From assembly GCF_001045455.1 (NCBI RefSeq), contig NZ_LFNE01000004.1, positions 248,001 to 312,000 on the forward strand: a stretch of 64,000 nucleotides of DNA. Reading direction: 5' to 3'. A program made the position numbers and the translations under genes. Source of the stretch: Chryseobacterium sp. FH2. Its GTDB lineage: Bacteria > Bacteroidota > Bacteroidia > Flavobacteriales > Weeksellaceae. Of the stretch, positions 26,404-35,502 are shown piece after piece. The first letter of the stretch is position 1. Each line of letters opens with the position of its first letter. The notes under the pieces are model-generated. The model was not told the origin of the DNA. It was given only the letters and a program-made list of their open reading frames with translations, and searched no databases.

Positions 26404-28804
26404 TATACAGGAATACGCAGAAAAGATAAACTATACGGCTCTGATCAACTGCTACATGAAGGAATTTACCAACTGGAGCCGTTATTTGGGAATCCCGAAA
26501 TACGATATTGCTATTGCAAAAAATCTGAGAAAAACTCCAACAAATCTTCACATCAGAATAGATTTTTCTTCGATTGGGTGTGATATTTATATTCCTGTTA
26601 CTTATTTTTCGGAAAGCGGAAGACATCTTTTTGATTTTCCGGTTCTGAGAAGAATTTTAGAGACAGATGAAGTTGCTGAGGTTGATATTTATGGATTTAT
26701 GGCTTTAACGGCAGAGTATGCTAAAAATAGTTATCAGAATATCGATGCCTCAACAGTCATGGAACGATTGAATAACAGCATTGAAAATCTTTCAACTTAC
26801 CTGGAATATTTGGTTGAAAATAATAAATCTGCCAATGACCTGGAAATGTCTTTTATAGAAGCAGAACAGTCGCTTATTTTAGGACATATTTTGCACCCTG
26901 TTCCAAAATCAAAACAAGGTTTTAATCAACAGGATTTACTTGTGTATTCTCCCGAAACATCAGGAAAATTTCAGTTATTTTATTTCTTAATCAATCCTGA
27001 AAATATTGTAGAAAAAAATGCGGATGGAGAACTTGTTTCCCAAAGGTTAGGTGAAAAAATATATCCGCTTTTAAATACTGAACATAAAAAATTGTGGGAC
27101 AAATTTCCGGATTATCAAATTGTCCCGATGCATCCTTGGGAAGCAGAATATTTGTTAGCTCAGGAAAATGTTCAAATCATGCAGGAACAAGGAATTCTCT
27201 TTGCTTTAGGACATTACGGAGAACACTTCACTCCTACTTCTTCTGTAAGAACTGTTTACAGCGAAACCAATAAATGGATGTTTAAGTTTTCTCTTCATGT
27301 GAAAATTACTAATTCTGAGAGAATTAATTTATACCCGGAGCTTCACCGTGGATATGATATCAGCCAGTTATTAAAAACAGATTGGGGAAAAAATTTACAA
27401 AAAGATTTCCCCGAAATTGATTTCATGGTGGATCCCGCTTTTATTGCTGTGAAATTTAATGATAAAATCATTAACGGATTTAATATCAGCATCAGGCGAA
27501 ATCCCTTCTATGGTGAAAATAAAAACAAAAATGTAACGCTGTTGGCGGCTCTTTGCCAGGACGGTATTTTGGGACAGCCTTCAAGGCTTCAGAATATCAT
27601 TGTAAATACAGCCAGAAATCTTGGTTTATCTGTAGAACAGGTTGCTTTGGATTGGTTTAAGCAATATCTCCATATTTGTGTAAGACCGATTGTCGGAATT
27701 TTAAATAAGTATGGATTAGCTTGTGAATTCCATCAGCAGAATGTAATGATAGAACTTGACAAAAATAGTTTTCCGGCGAAAATTTATTTCAGGGACAATC
27801 AGGGCTTTTTCTTTAGAGAAGGCAGAAAAGAATTGGTTTCCAATGCACTTCCGGGAATTGCCGGTGAAAGTCAGTCGATTATTGATGAAGAATCTCTAGC
27901 ACCGAAATACACCTACTATTTGGTGACAAATAATATTTTAGGGGTTGTTAATGCTTTGGGATGTAATCAGTTGGCAGATGAACGGAAATTAATCAATTTG
28001 GTTTATAAAGCATTCAAAGAACTTGAAAATGAGGATGAAACCGGATTGGTAAGCTACATCATCAATAAAAGAAATTGGTATACCAAAGGGAATTTAATTA
28101 CTAGTCTTCAAAACATCAATGAAGCAAACGAAAATTTAGAATATCCTGCCGTTTTCTTAGATACCCCGAATCCTTTAAACAAATATTTTTTTTCGAATAA
28201 ACTAATTAAGCCTGAAACCAAAGAAACCGTTTATTCAAGATACTTTGAAGAAGAAAACATAAATATCAGCATTAGGCCTTTCGACATTGAAAAAGATTTT
28301 GAAATGATCCACGAATGGTTTAATATGGAACACGCAAAACCTTTCTGGAAAATGGATGGTCCGAAAAGAGACTTAGAACTTTGGTTCAGAACAATTCTTC
28401 CAAGCGATGAGCAGCACAGCTTTATAGGCTATGTGAATGATGTTCCTCAATTCAGCTTTGAACCGTACTGGCCAATGAGAGATATTGTAGGGGCTTACTA
28501 TGAAGCACTTCCGACCGACTATGGAACTCATTTTTTTGTTGCTGAAACTCAAAAAGACAAGAAGTTTTCTTTCCAATCCTTTCAGGTTGCTTTAGATTAT
28601 ATTTTTATGCTTCCTGAGGTTGGGAAATGTATCGGTGAAGCATCTGTTGATGCAGTTCCGACGGATAGAATCATCACAAAATTGGGTTACACTCGGGAAG
28701 GTGTTATTGAAATGCCCCACAAAACGGCTTATCTGACTTTCTGTACCCGAGAGGGATATTGGGAAAAATGTCCTGAGAGTAGATTGGAAGCGAAAAGTGT
28801 TTAA
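26381..28804 (+). CDS. NIS siderophore synthetase (IucA/IucC) fused to GNAT acyltransferase
   Basis: The 807-aa protein is two enzymes in one. Residues 1-600 form an IucA/IucC-type NIS synthetase: LHPVPKSKQGF (171-181), PMHPWEAEYLL (249-259), TSSVRTVYS (286-294, nucleotide binding) and CEFHQQNVMIEL (448-459). Residues 625-795 form an IucB-like GNAT domain (ISIRPFDIEKDFEMIHEWF, GEASVDAVPTDRIITKLGY) that would acylate the N-hydroxylated amine. The synthetase then adenylates a carboxylate and forms amide bonds between units. A single NIS domain argues for an iterative bisucaberin- or desferrioxamine-like assembly rather than aerobactin. Start and 23-nt overlap with the decarboxylase support co-translation. 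Confidence 0.9.
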   Translation: MNTLKSINIQEYAEKINYTALINCYMKEFTNWSRYLGIPKYDIAIAKNLRKTPTNLHIRIDFSSIGCDIYIPVTYFSESGRHLFDFPVLRRILETDEVAEVDIYGFMALTAEYAKNSYQNIDASTVMERLNNSIENLSTYLEYLVENNKSANDLEMSFIEAEQSLILGHILHPVPKSKQGFNQQDLLVYSPETSGKFQLFYFLINPENIVEKNADGELVSQRLGEKIYPLLNTEHKKLWDKFPDYQIVPMHPWEAEYLLAQENVQIMQEQGILFALGHYGEHFTPTSSVRTVYSETNKWMFKFSLHVKITNSERINLYPELHRGYDISQLLKTDWGKNLQKDFPEIDFMVDPAFIAVKFNDKIINGFNISIRRNPFYGENKNKNVTLLAALCQDGILGQPSRLQNIIVNTARNLGLSVEQVALDWFKQYLHICVRPIVGILNKYGLACEFHQQNVMIELDKNSFPAKIYFRDNQGFFFREGRKELVSNALPGIAGESQSIIDEESLAPKYTYYLVTNNILGVVNALGCNQLADERKLINLVYKAFKELENEDETGLVSYIINKRNWYTKGNLITSLQNINEANENLEYPAVFLDTPNPLNKYFFSNKLIKPETKETVYSRYFEEENINISIRPFDIEKDFEMIHEWFNMEHAKPFWKMDGPKRDLELWFRTILPSDEQHSFIGYVNDVPQFSFEPYWPMRDIVGAYYEALPTDYGTHFFVAETQKDKKFSFQSFQVALDYIFMLPEVGKCIGEASVDAVPTDRIITKLGYTREGVIEMPHKTAYLTFCTREGYWEKCPESRLEAKSV

Positions 28805-28815
28805 TATTTAAAATA

Positions 28816-28977
28816 AACCATTAAGATTTTATTTAAGGAATTTGAAACTATTAAGAGATCTCTCCTTCGGAATAACATACATTCTATCATTCTGAATATA
28901 ACTGAAAGTTTAGAAATGTAGTCAAAGATGAAGAATTTAACTCAAATCCTCGCCCTTTAAATAAAATCTTAATGGTT
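28816..28977. repeat. Palindromic intergenic repeat (copy 2), overlapping the hydroxylase start
   Basis: AACCATTAAGATTTTATTTAAGG at the left end is complementary, with one extra T, to CCTTTAAATAAAATCTTAATGGTT at the right end. The 162-bp element shares its outer arms with the copy at 24707. The middle differs and contains short inverted bits. The right arm contains the ATG at 28972 that starts the hydroxylase gene. There is no coding capacity inside; it looks like a MITE- or REP-type mobile repeat. Confidence 0.7.
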
Positions 28978-30318
28978 AAAAATCAAATTTCAAAAACAAA
29001 AACATTGGAAAATAATAAAATATACGATATCATCGGGATCGGAATTGGTCCTTTTAATCTTGGATTGGCAGCACTTTTAGAGCCTGTAAAATCTATTAAT
29101 TCCCTTTTTTTGGATCAGGCAGAATGCTTCGATTGGCATCCCGGATTAATGCTTGATAATGCAACGTTGCAGGTTCCTTTCATGGCTGACTTGGTGACGA
29201 TGGCAGATCCGAAGAGCCAATTTAGTTTCCTGAATTTTTTAAAGGAAACAGACCGTTTGTATAAATTTTATATCAGGGAAAACTTTTATATTTTAAGAAA
29301 AGAGTACAATCTGTATTGTCAGTGGGTTTCTAATCAATTGCAGAATTGTCTTTTTGGAAAAAAAGTTGAAAACATTACATTTGATAAAACCAGGGAAATT
29401 TACATCATTGAAATTTTAGATTTGAAAAATAACGATGTAAAAAGATATTATACAAAAAAACTGGCTTTAGGAACAGGAACCCAGCCGAATCTTCCAAAAT
29501 TTATGGAAGGAAAAAATTATCCAAATGTAATTCATACTTCGGAATACCTTAATCGTAAAGATGACATTTTAAATTCAAATTCCGTTTCAATTATCGGTTC
29601 CGGACAAAGCGCAGCAGAAATATTTCAGGACCTGCTTCCGGAAACCAAAACTGATTTTAAAATGAACTGGTTTACGCGTCCGGACCGATTTTTCCCAATG
29701 GAATATTCTAAATTGACATTAGAATTAACCTCTCCCGAATACGTTGATCATTTTTACCAGATGCCTTCTGAAAAACGTAAAAATTTATTGGTAAAACAGC
29801 CTCCTCTTTATAAAGGAATAAATTTTGACCTAATTAACGAAATTTTCGATACGCTATACGAAATGAGTGTCGGAAATGCACCCTTGAATGTAGAATTAAA
29901 GCCAAGCTGTCAACTCGACAGCATTTATCCTGAAGGAAATTCTTATCTGTTAAATTTTACTCATGTTCAGGATGAAGCCACATTTACCCATATTTCAGAT
30001 TACATTATTTTGGCAACAGGGTATAAATATAAAGAACCTGGTTTTTTAAAGGGAATCCACAGTATAATTCAAAGAACGGAAGACGGATTATTTAATGTAA
30101 GCCGTTATTATACAATTGATAACAAAGAAACCATTTTCGTTCAGAATGCAGAGCTCCATACTCATGGTTTTGTAACACCAGATTTAGGAATGGGTGCTTA
30201 TCGAAATTCTATTATCATCAATTCTATTGCAGGAAAAGAAATTTATAAAGTAGAAAAGCGAATTGCCTTTCAACAATTTAACACTTCAGAAGTATGGACC
30301 GCAAAACATTCATCTTAA
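28972..30318 (+). CDS. Lysine/ornithine N-hydroxylase (IucD/PvdA family)
   Basis: This 448-aa flavin N-monooxygenase has the FAD motif GIGIGPFNLGLAAL at residue 22, the NADPH-binding GSGQSAAEIFQDL in the middle, and the C-terminal DYIILATGYKYKEP signature. It hydroxylates a primary amine (lysine, or cadaverine in the bisucaberin and desferrioxamine pathways) using NADPH and oxygen. The chosen ATG gives a 19-residue lead before the FAD strand and lies in the right arm of a palindromic repeat; the only nearby alternative is a TTG about 33 nt in. The 3' end overlaps the MATE gene by 25 nt. Confidence 0.92.
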   Translation: MVKNQISKTKTLENNKIYDIIGIGIGPFNLGLAALLEPVKSINSLFLDQAECFDWHPGLMLDNATLQVPFMADLVTMADPKSQFSFLNFLKETDRLYKFYIRENFYILRKEYNLYCQWVSNQLQNCLFGKKVENITFDKTREIYIIEILDLKNNDVKRYYTKKLALGTGTQPNLPKFMEGKNYPNVIHTSEYLNRKDDILNSNSVSIIGSGQSAAEIFQDLLPETKTDFKMNWFTRPDRFFPMEYSKLTLELTSPEYVDHFYQMPSEKRKNLLVKQPPLYKGINFDLINEIFDTLYEMSVGNAPLNVELKPSCQLDSIYPEGNSYLLNFTHVQDEATFTHISDYIILATGYKYKEPGFLKGIHSIIQRTEDGLFNVSRYYTIDNKETIFVQNAELHTHGFVTPDLGMGAYRNSIIINSIAGKEIYKVEKRIAFQQFNTSEVWTAKHSS

Positions 30319-31637
30319 CAGGTGATTTGAAAAAGGTCATGTGGGAAACTTCATGGCCTGCCATTGCGGCCATTGTTTTATATGGAATTAATAATTTTCT
30401 GGATGCTATTTTTGTTGGTTATTTAGTTAATACTCAGGCTCTCGCAGCAGTTGGAATGGCTTATCCGTTATCCCAGATTGTTCTGGGATTCGGAAGATTG
30501 GTCGGAACCGGGGCCGGAGCAGCAGTAAGTATCTGGATTGGCAAAAACGAAAGCAATAAATTATATAATTTATTCGGGAGTTTCAACTTTCTATGTATTT
30601 TTTTCTCTTTGATTTGCACAGTTCCGGCTTATATTTTTGCTAATGAATTGATGGCAATGATGGGAGCAAAAGGGAATTTACAAACCATAGCAGTTGAATA
30701 TTTCAGAACAACATTGATTGGTACTATTTTCTGGATTTATGGTTTAGCCTTAAATATGTTAATCCGTGCTGAAGGCAAAATGAAAACCGCTGCTGTAATG
30801 ATTGCTGTAGGATTAATTATTGATATTATTTTAAAGCCAATCTTTATTTCAACCTTAGGAATGGGCGTTTCAGGTGCAGCATGGGCAACAAACTGCGGTA
30901 TGATTATTTATTCTTTACTTGGAATTTTCTATTACGCTAAAGGAAAAAGTTCTTTTAAAACAAACTGGAAATCATTATCTTTTCATCCTGAAATCGGAAA
31001 AAGAATATTAAAATTGGGACTTCCGGAAATGATTTTATCCATAATGGGAGTGATCCAAAGTATTATTATTTTTAATGCTATTGCAAGATACGGAACGGAA
31101 AATGACATCTCATTTTTCACAGTTTTGAATAGGTTTTTTTTGTTTTTACTGACTCCATTATTTGGTCTAATGCGTGGTTTACAGCCTGTTGTAGGCATTA
31201 ATTTCGGAGCCGGAAATTATGTAAGAGCCGGAAAATTTTTGAAAACATATATTGTAGCCGGAATAGCAATTCTATTTCCTTTCTTTTTTGTGGCTCTCGT
31301 TTTTCCGCAACAGTTAATTGATTTAATGCTCCCCGGATATTCGGTAACTCAGCACCAGATTTTGGATTTCAGATTATTTTTTTCCGTTTTACCTTTACTC
31401 CCAATTACGGTCTTGGCGCTCTCCTATTATCCTGCTGTAAATGACAGTAAAAAGGCAAGTTTTCTGGTTTTCCTTCGTCAGATTATTCTTTATATTCCTT
31501 TAATGCTTATTCTTCCGTATTATTTCGGAGTGAAAAGTATTTATTGGGGTAGTGCTTTGATAGAAGTAACTGTAGGAACTATTACATTTATTATACTGAA
31601 AAAAGGCGTTGCTAAATCACAAACAATAGCAGCTTAA
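30294..31637 (+). CDS. MATE-family efflux transporter, probable siderophore exporter
   Basis: The 447-aa protein has about twelve hydrophobic helices in two related halves, the MATE/DinF layout. Family-like segments include VMWETSWPAIAAIVLYGINN at the start, PLSQIVLGFGRLVGTGAGAA, and GLMRGLQPVVGINFGAG opening the second half. MATE proteins export organic compounds with Na+ or H+ antiport. Its start lies inside the hydroxylase gene (25-nt overlap), so its dose is tied to siderophore synthesis, which supports export of the finished siderophore. Multidrug export is the generic alternative. A strong terminator follows. Confidence 0.9.
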   Translation: MDRKTFILTGDLKKVMWETSWPAIAAIVLYGINNFLDAIFVGYLVNTQALAAVGMAYPLSQIVLGFGRLVGTGAGAAVSIWIGKNESNKLYNLFGSFNFLCIFFSLICTVPAYIFANELMAMMGAKGNLQTIAVEYFRTTLIGTIFWIYGLALNMLIRAEGKMKTAAVMIAVGLIIDIILKPIFISTLGMGVSGAAWATNCGMIIYSLLGIFYYAKGKSSFKTNWKSLSFHPEIGKRILKLGLPEMILSIMGVIQSIIIFNAIARYGTENDISFFTVLNRFFLFLLTPLFGLMRGLQPVVGINFGAGNYVRAGKFLKTYIVAGIAILFPFFFVALVFPQQLIDLMLPGYSVTQHQILDFRLFFSVLPLLPITVLALSYYPAVNDSKKASFLVFLRQIILYIPLMLILPYYFGVKSIYWGSALIEVTVGTITFIILKKGVAKSQTIAA

Positions 31638-31651
31638 TTTTTTATGAAATA

Positions 31652-31692
31652 AAAAGGTTTCGGGCAAATCTTCGATTTGCCCGAAACCTTTT
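31652..31692. terminator. Strong bidirectional terminator
   Basis: A perfect 19-bp stem (31652-31670 with 31674-31692) closes a TTC loop, with A and T runs outside. It ends the siderophore operon and overlaps the stop codon of the convergent GH88 gene. Confidence 0.95.
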
Positions 31693-32872
31693 ATAAATAC
31701 CAATCTTTATATCTTTTTAAAGCTTCCAGGAAATAATAATCTGCATATATCAACGGAACATCAATCTCAGAGTTCAATGGCAAGCCTCCGGTACTGTGCA
31801 TCAGTAAGAAACCTCCATTTTCGCCTAATTTAGCCTGATATTTTTCAGAAGAGAGACTAATTATCATTTTTTGAGCAGAATTTATATACTTTTCTTTTTC
31901 CTTACCTTCCGTGTATTGTCCCAATTCCAATAAGGCTGAAGCTATAATTGCAGCCGCTGAAGCATCTTTCGGAACAGTCGGAATTTTAGGGTCATTAAAA
32001 TCCCAATAAGGAATTTTGTCATCTGGTAAAGTGGGATTATTTAGAATAAATTTCGCGATATTTTTTGCCTGAATTAAATATTTTTCATCGTTTGTAAACC
32101 GGTACATCATCGTATATCCGTATAAAGCCCAACCCTGTCCCCGAGCCCAAGCCGAAGAATCAGAGTATCCCTGAAACGTTTTTTTTGCTAAAACCTGACC
32201 TGTATCAATATCATAATCAATCACATGATAAGAACTGTAATCCGGTCGAAAATGATTTTTCATCGTTGTATTGGCATGAGCGACAGCAATTTCGCTCAAC
32301 TTTTTGTTTCCCCCATGTTGTGAAGCCCAGTTTAACATTTCAAGATTCATCATATTATCGATGATTACAGGACCTTTAAAATCAGCCATTTTATCCCAAG
32401 ACAAAATAGCCTGCATTCCCGGACGGAACCTTGTTGAAAGAGATTCTGCCGATGTAAGAATAATGTCTTTGTATTTTGAATCCTTTGTAATTCGATAAGC
32501 ATTACCGAAACTGCAAAACATCATAAAGCCCAAATCATGATCTCTTGTAAACGTCTTATTGGATTCTATAATTAATAACGATCTTTCTGCCTCTTTTTTT
32601 ATTTCAGAATCTTTCGTCTGTTCATAAATCATCCATAACGAACCCGGGTAAAAACCTGAGCACCACCAAGTAATCTCTCTAGTAATAACTTTATTATCCT
32701 TGTATGACTGGGGCATTTTATCGTTCGGAACAGCTTTCATCAAATGTTTGTATTGCCTGGTTGCGAAATGAAATTCTTCATTGATCAGTTTTGACATTTC
32801 TTTTTTGCTTTGAGCATTAAAAAAAGTTGCCAAAATGGTAAAAGTTGCCATCGTGATTTTATGTAAGGCCAT
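31691..32872 (-). CDS. Secreted glycoside hydrolase family 88/105-like (unsaturated uronyl hydrolase)
   Basis: This 393-aa protein has a signal peptide ending FFNAQ. Its (alpha/alpha)6-barrel features match unsaturated glucuronyl hydrolase: REITWWCSGFYPGSLW, DHDLGFMMFCSFG and VIIDNMMNLEMLNW, the two Asp residues (in HDLGF and DNMMN) corresponding to the catalytic pair. These enzymes hydrate and release the 4,5-unsaturated uronic acid left by polysaccharide lyases. There is no lyase or SusCD pair nearby, so it works alone or with distant genes. GWALYGYTMMYRFT is a further family stretch. Substrate (glycosaminoglycan, xanthan, ulvan-like) is not decidable here. Confidence 0.85.
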   Translation of the reverse strand: MALHKITMATFTILATFFNAQSKKEMSKLINEEFHFATRQYKHLMKAVPNDKMPQSYKDNKVITREITWWCSGFYPGSLWMIYEQTKDSEIKKEAERSLLIIESNKTFTRDHDLGFMMFCSFGNAYRITKDSKYKDIILTSAESLSTRFRPGMQAILSWDKMADFKGPVIIDNMMNLEMLNWASQHGGNKKLSEIAVAHANTTMKNHFRPDYSSYHVIDYDIDTGQVLAKKTFQGYSDSSAWARGQGWALYGYTMMYRFTNDEKYLIQAKNIAKFILNNPTLPDDKIPYWDFNDPKIPTVPKDASAAAIIASALLELGQYTEGKEKEKYINSAQKMIISLSSEKYQAKLGENGGFLLMHSTGGLPLNSEIDVPLIYADYYFLEALKRYKDWYL

Positions 32873-32955
32873 GTACGTAGATTATTCCGTACAATTTACT
32901 TAAAATTTATGATTTCAGTGGAAGAATTTAAGTTTATGATTATCTAAAATCTTGT

Positions 32956-33948
32956 TTATTTATTATTAGATTTCATTCTCAAAAACATATAAGTTAAGCC
33001 TAAACCAAGCCCTGCTAAAACTGCAATTTTAGTTTTTCTTGAAGGAACCGGCAACATGGTTTCACCGTAAATCCGATGAGGTTTTGATGAAGGTTCTAAC
33101 ACGTTACCCGAATCAGACGGTGCATTTTTTATTTTCATCATCAATCTCATTGCAGCTGAAGCTGTATTGATAATTGGTTTAGGAAATAATCCATAAACAT
33201 TTTTAAGCATCATTGATGTAAAATCCGGAAACAAATCTTTTCTGGGATTTTTGGCTAACTCAACTATTTTTGCTGCAGTGTCTCTTGGATCAGCCGCAAA
33301 CGGAGGAATTTTAAAATCTAAGCCCGAATATTTGGCAGAATGCATATTTCCCGTCGAGCGTTGAATTTGAGGATAAAGATTGCAAATGTGGATATCAGAA
33401 AAGTCAGAAATTTCACCATGAAGGCATTCCATCATTCCGCGAATACCGAATTTTGTAGCAGAATATACCGCACTGTACGGAGCAGGCATGAATCCGCCGA
33501 TGGAAACATTATTGATGAGGATACCTTCATTTTGTCTTTTAAAAACCGGCAAAACACTATACGCTCCGTGCATGTATCCAAAAAGGTTAGTTTTAATAAC
33601 CTGTTCGTTTAGCTCCATTGGGATTTCTTCAAATTTTCCGCTTGCCATTACTCCTGCATTATTTACCCAAATATCAATTCTTCCATTAAATTGAAGCGCT
33701 TTATTAGCCAAATTCTGAACATCCGAAGCTATCGATACATCCGCCGGTATACCAATTGCAGCAACGTCTAAATCCCTGCACAAAGCTACCGTTTCATCCA
33801 ACGCTTCTTTTCCTCTGGCCGCAACTACAATGTTACATCCTTCTAACGCAAACGCTTCTGCTGTTGCTCTCCCTACACCACTGCTCCCACCCGTGATGAC
33901 AACTGTTTTTCCTTTCAGGCTGTTTTGTACTTTTTCAATTGATTTCAT
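32956..33948 (-). CDS. SDR oxidoreductase with C-terminal membrane anchor
   Basis: The 330-aa protein has the SDR motifs TGGSSGVGRATAEAF, NNAGVMASG and catalytic YSATKFGIRG. Beyond the usual 260-residue fold there is an extension ending in a hydrophobic helix followed by basic residues (IAVLAGLGLGLTYMFLRMKSNNK), so it is probably tail-anchored in the inner membrane. The extension is in the style of the MSMEG-like SDRs that act on membrane lipids or sterol-like compounds. It has no operon partner. Substrate unknown. Confidence 0.85.
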   Translation of the reverse strand: MKSIEKVQNSLKGKTVVITGGSSGVGRATAEAFALEGCNIVVAARGKEALDETVALCRDLDVAAIGIPADVSIASDVQNLANKALQFNGRIDIWVNNAGVMASGKFEEIPMELNEQVIKTNLFGYMHGAYSVLPVFKRQNEGILINNVSIGGFMPAPYSAVYSATKFGIRGMMECLHGEISDFSDIHICNLYPQIQRSTGNMHSAKYSGLDFKIPPFAADPRDTAAKIVELAKNPRKDLFPDFTSMMLKNVYGLFPKPIINTASAAMRLMMKIKNAPSDSGNVLEPSSKPHRIYGETMLPVPSRKTKIAVLAGLGLGLTYMFLRMKSNNK

Positions 33949-34139
33949 TTTGTGATGGTTTTGGTTAATTACCTATAATCAACCTATTATTATGCCATAA
34001 AAATTAAGTTATTATCATTTTAAAATAATAAGTTAAATTTTTATACTAAAAAGTAATTTAGTTCATTATATCAAAAAATATAAATTCCAAATTGAATTTA
34101 TGGCATAGATATTATTATATAATAAGTAAAGGACACAAG

Positions 34140-34442
34140 ATGGAAAATATGCTAGAAAATAAAGATATAATCAATAGATATTTGGCTTTAAATATTAAAA
34201 TACAATTCGATCTGGATTTTGATTTGAAAGATGAATATATCTTTACTCAAAATATCGTTTCAAAAAAAATGATTATAGCCACCACATTCAGTGATAAAAT
34301 ATTATTTAATCCTCAGATAAAAGTATTTTTGGCAGCTTTAATCACAGAGATTAATAACGGCAATTGTACTATTGAGAATATCAAAGACAGGTTAAAACAT
34401 ACCAAAGAGATGAACCTGCAACACATTAAAAAAATCGTCTAA
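34140..34442 (+). CDS. Small protein of unknown function
   Basis: The 100-aa product begins MENMLENKDIINRYLALNIK, is charged and probably alpha/beta, with no signal peptide, membrane segment or cysteine. The frame is open from 34092, but the earlier stretch (MNLWHRYYYIIS) has poor codon character, so the ATG at 34140 is chosen. It is divergent from the SDR and convergent with the signalling operon. I do not recognise the family. Confidence 0.5.
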   Translation: MENMLENKDIINRYLALNIKIQFDLDFDLKDEYIFTQNIVSKKMIIATTFSDKILFNPQIKVFLAALITEINNGNCTIENIKDRLKHTKEMNLQHIKKIV

Positions 34443-34450
34443 AAATAAAT

Positions 34451-34473
34451 AATCCCTACAATTTGTAAGGATT
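34451..34473. terminator. Hairpin between the small gene and the signalling operon
   Basis: AATCCCTACA (34451-34460) pairs with TGTAAGGATT (34464-34473) with one mismatch and a 3-nt loop. It sits between two convergent genes; the flanking T runs are short. Confidence 0.5.
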
Positions 34474-34511
34474 AATTTTAAACGTATTGAAAGGATTCAG
34501 CCTGATTGCTA

Positions 34512-34880
34512 TCAAGCTTCCTGTAAATATTTTGCCACTTTTCCCTCTAAATCATCAAGGTTGAATGGTTTTGCAACATAATCATCAGCCTGAGCCTGCT
34601 CTGCCAAGGCTACAATATCATTATTTGCAGTTACATAGATAACCGGAATGTCCTTAAATTCCTCGTGACTTTTCAACAGTTTTGTGGCTTCTACACCGCC
34701 AATTTTAGGAATCCAGTTATCCATAAGAATCACATCCGGCTGATATTGTGAAACTTTTTCTATAATATCATGAGAGGTCTCCGAAATTTCAACCTGATAA
34801 CCATTCTCTTCAAAAATGATGGTGATTACCTCTAAAATAGCCGTATCATCATCAAAAATCAAAATTCTCTTTTTACTCAT
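34512..34880 (-). CDS. Single-domain response regulator
   Basis: The 122-aa protein is a lone receiver domain. It opens with the acidic pair FDDD, has the phospho-acceptor in DVILMDNWIPKIGG and the switch lysine in YVAKPFNLDDL. No output domain is attached, so it must act by protein contact, as CheY-like or phosphotransfer receivers do. It is the last gene in a six-gene minus-strand signalling operon, 36 nt after the CheB-like gene. Confidence 0.92.
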   Translation of the reverse strand: MSKKRILIFDDDTAILEVITIIFEENGYQVEISETSHDIIEKVSQYQPDVILMDNWIPKIGGVEATKLLKSHEEFKDIPVIYVTANNDIVALAEQAQADDYVAKPFNLDDLEGKVAKYLQEA

Positions 34881-34916
34881 ATTAGTTATATTTAAAACCT
34901 AAGGTTGTTTATATTT

Positions 34917-35489
34917 TTACAGCTTATTAATATTATCCGCTAAATTTCCAGGGGTAATCAGCAAATCATAAGCAATTTCATCAGCGGCATGTTTCGGCAT
35001 ATATTCTACTTCAGCCGTTTCAGGATCTTGTATCCAGACTTTTCCTTTATTTTTTTTGATATATGCTAAACCCTCTACCCCGTCAGCATTTGCCCCCGAA
35101 AGCAAAATGCCAATAAGATTTTCACCATAGGTTTCTGCTGCGGATTTGAAAGTAACATCAATGGATGGCCGGGAATAATTCATCTTTTCCGAACAATCAA
35201 GAGCCATCATTTTCTTATTCTCAAACAACAAATGATAATCCGCAGGCACTACATATATTTTATTATTTTGAATTTCTGTTTTATCTTCAATCTCAACAAC
35301 TTCAATAGATATAAACTGTTGTAGTAAAATCTGCAAAATATTATTGGAATAGGCCTTACGATGCACTACCAACAAGATAGGGAACCTAATTTTTTCTTTT
35401 AATTTTTTGAGCATTTCCAGAATCACCTGCAGACTTCCCGCAGATCCTCCAATAACCACCAATTCTGTATTTGTGTTCTTTGCTTTCAT
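34917..35489 (-). CDS. CheB-type methylesterase domain without receiver
   Basis: The 190-aa protein is only the catalytic half of CheB. The nucleophile serine lies in VVIGGSAGSLQVI, the histidine in LLVVHRKAYSN, and the aspartate in GILLSGANADGVEGL, matching the Ser-His-Asp triad. Classical CheB carries an N-terminal receiver that gates the active site; here it is absent and free receivers are encoded on both sides. The gene follows the CheR-type methyltransferase by 13 nt. No chemoreceptor or CheA is in the window, so the methylated partner is unclear. Confidence 0.85.
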   Translation of the reverse strand: MKAKNTNTELVVIGGSAGSLQVILEMLKKLKEKIRFPILLVVHRKAYSNNILQILLQQFISIEVVEIEDKTEIQNNKIYVVPADYHLLFENKKMMALDCSEKMNYSRPSIDVTFKSAAETYGENLIGILLSGANADGVEGLAYIKKNKGKVWIQDPETAEVEYMPKHAADEIAYDLLITPGNLADNINKL

Positions 35490-35502
35490 GGGCTAAATGC
35501 TA

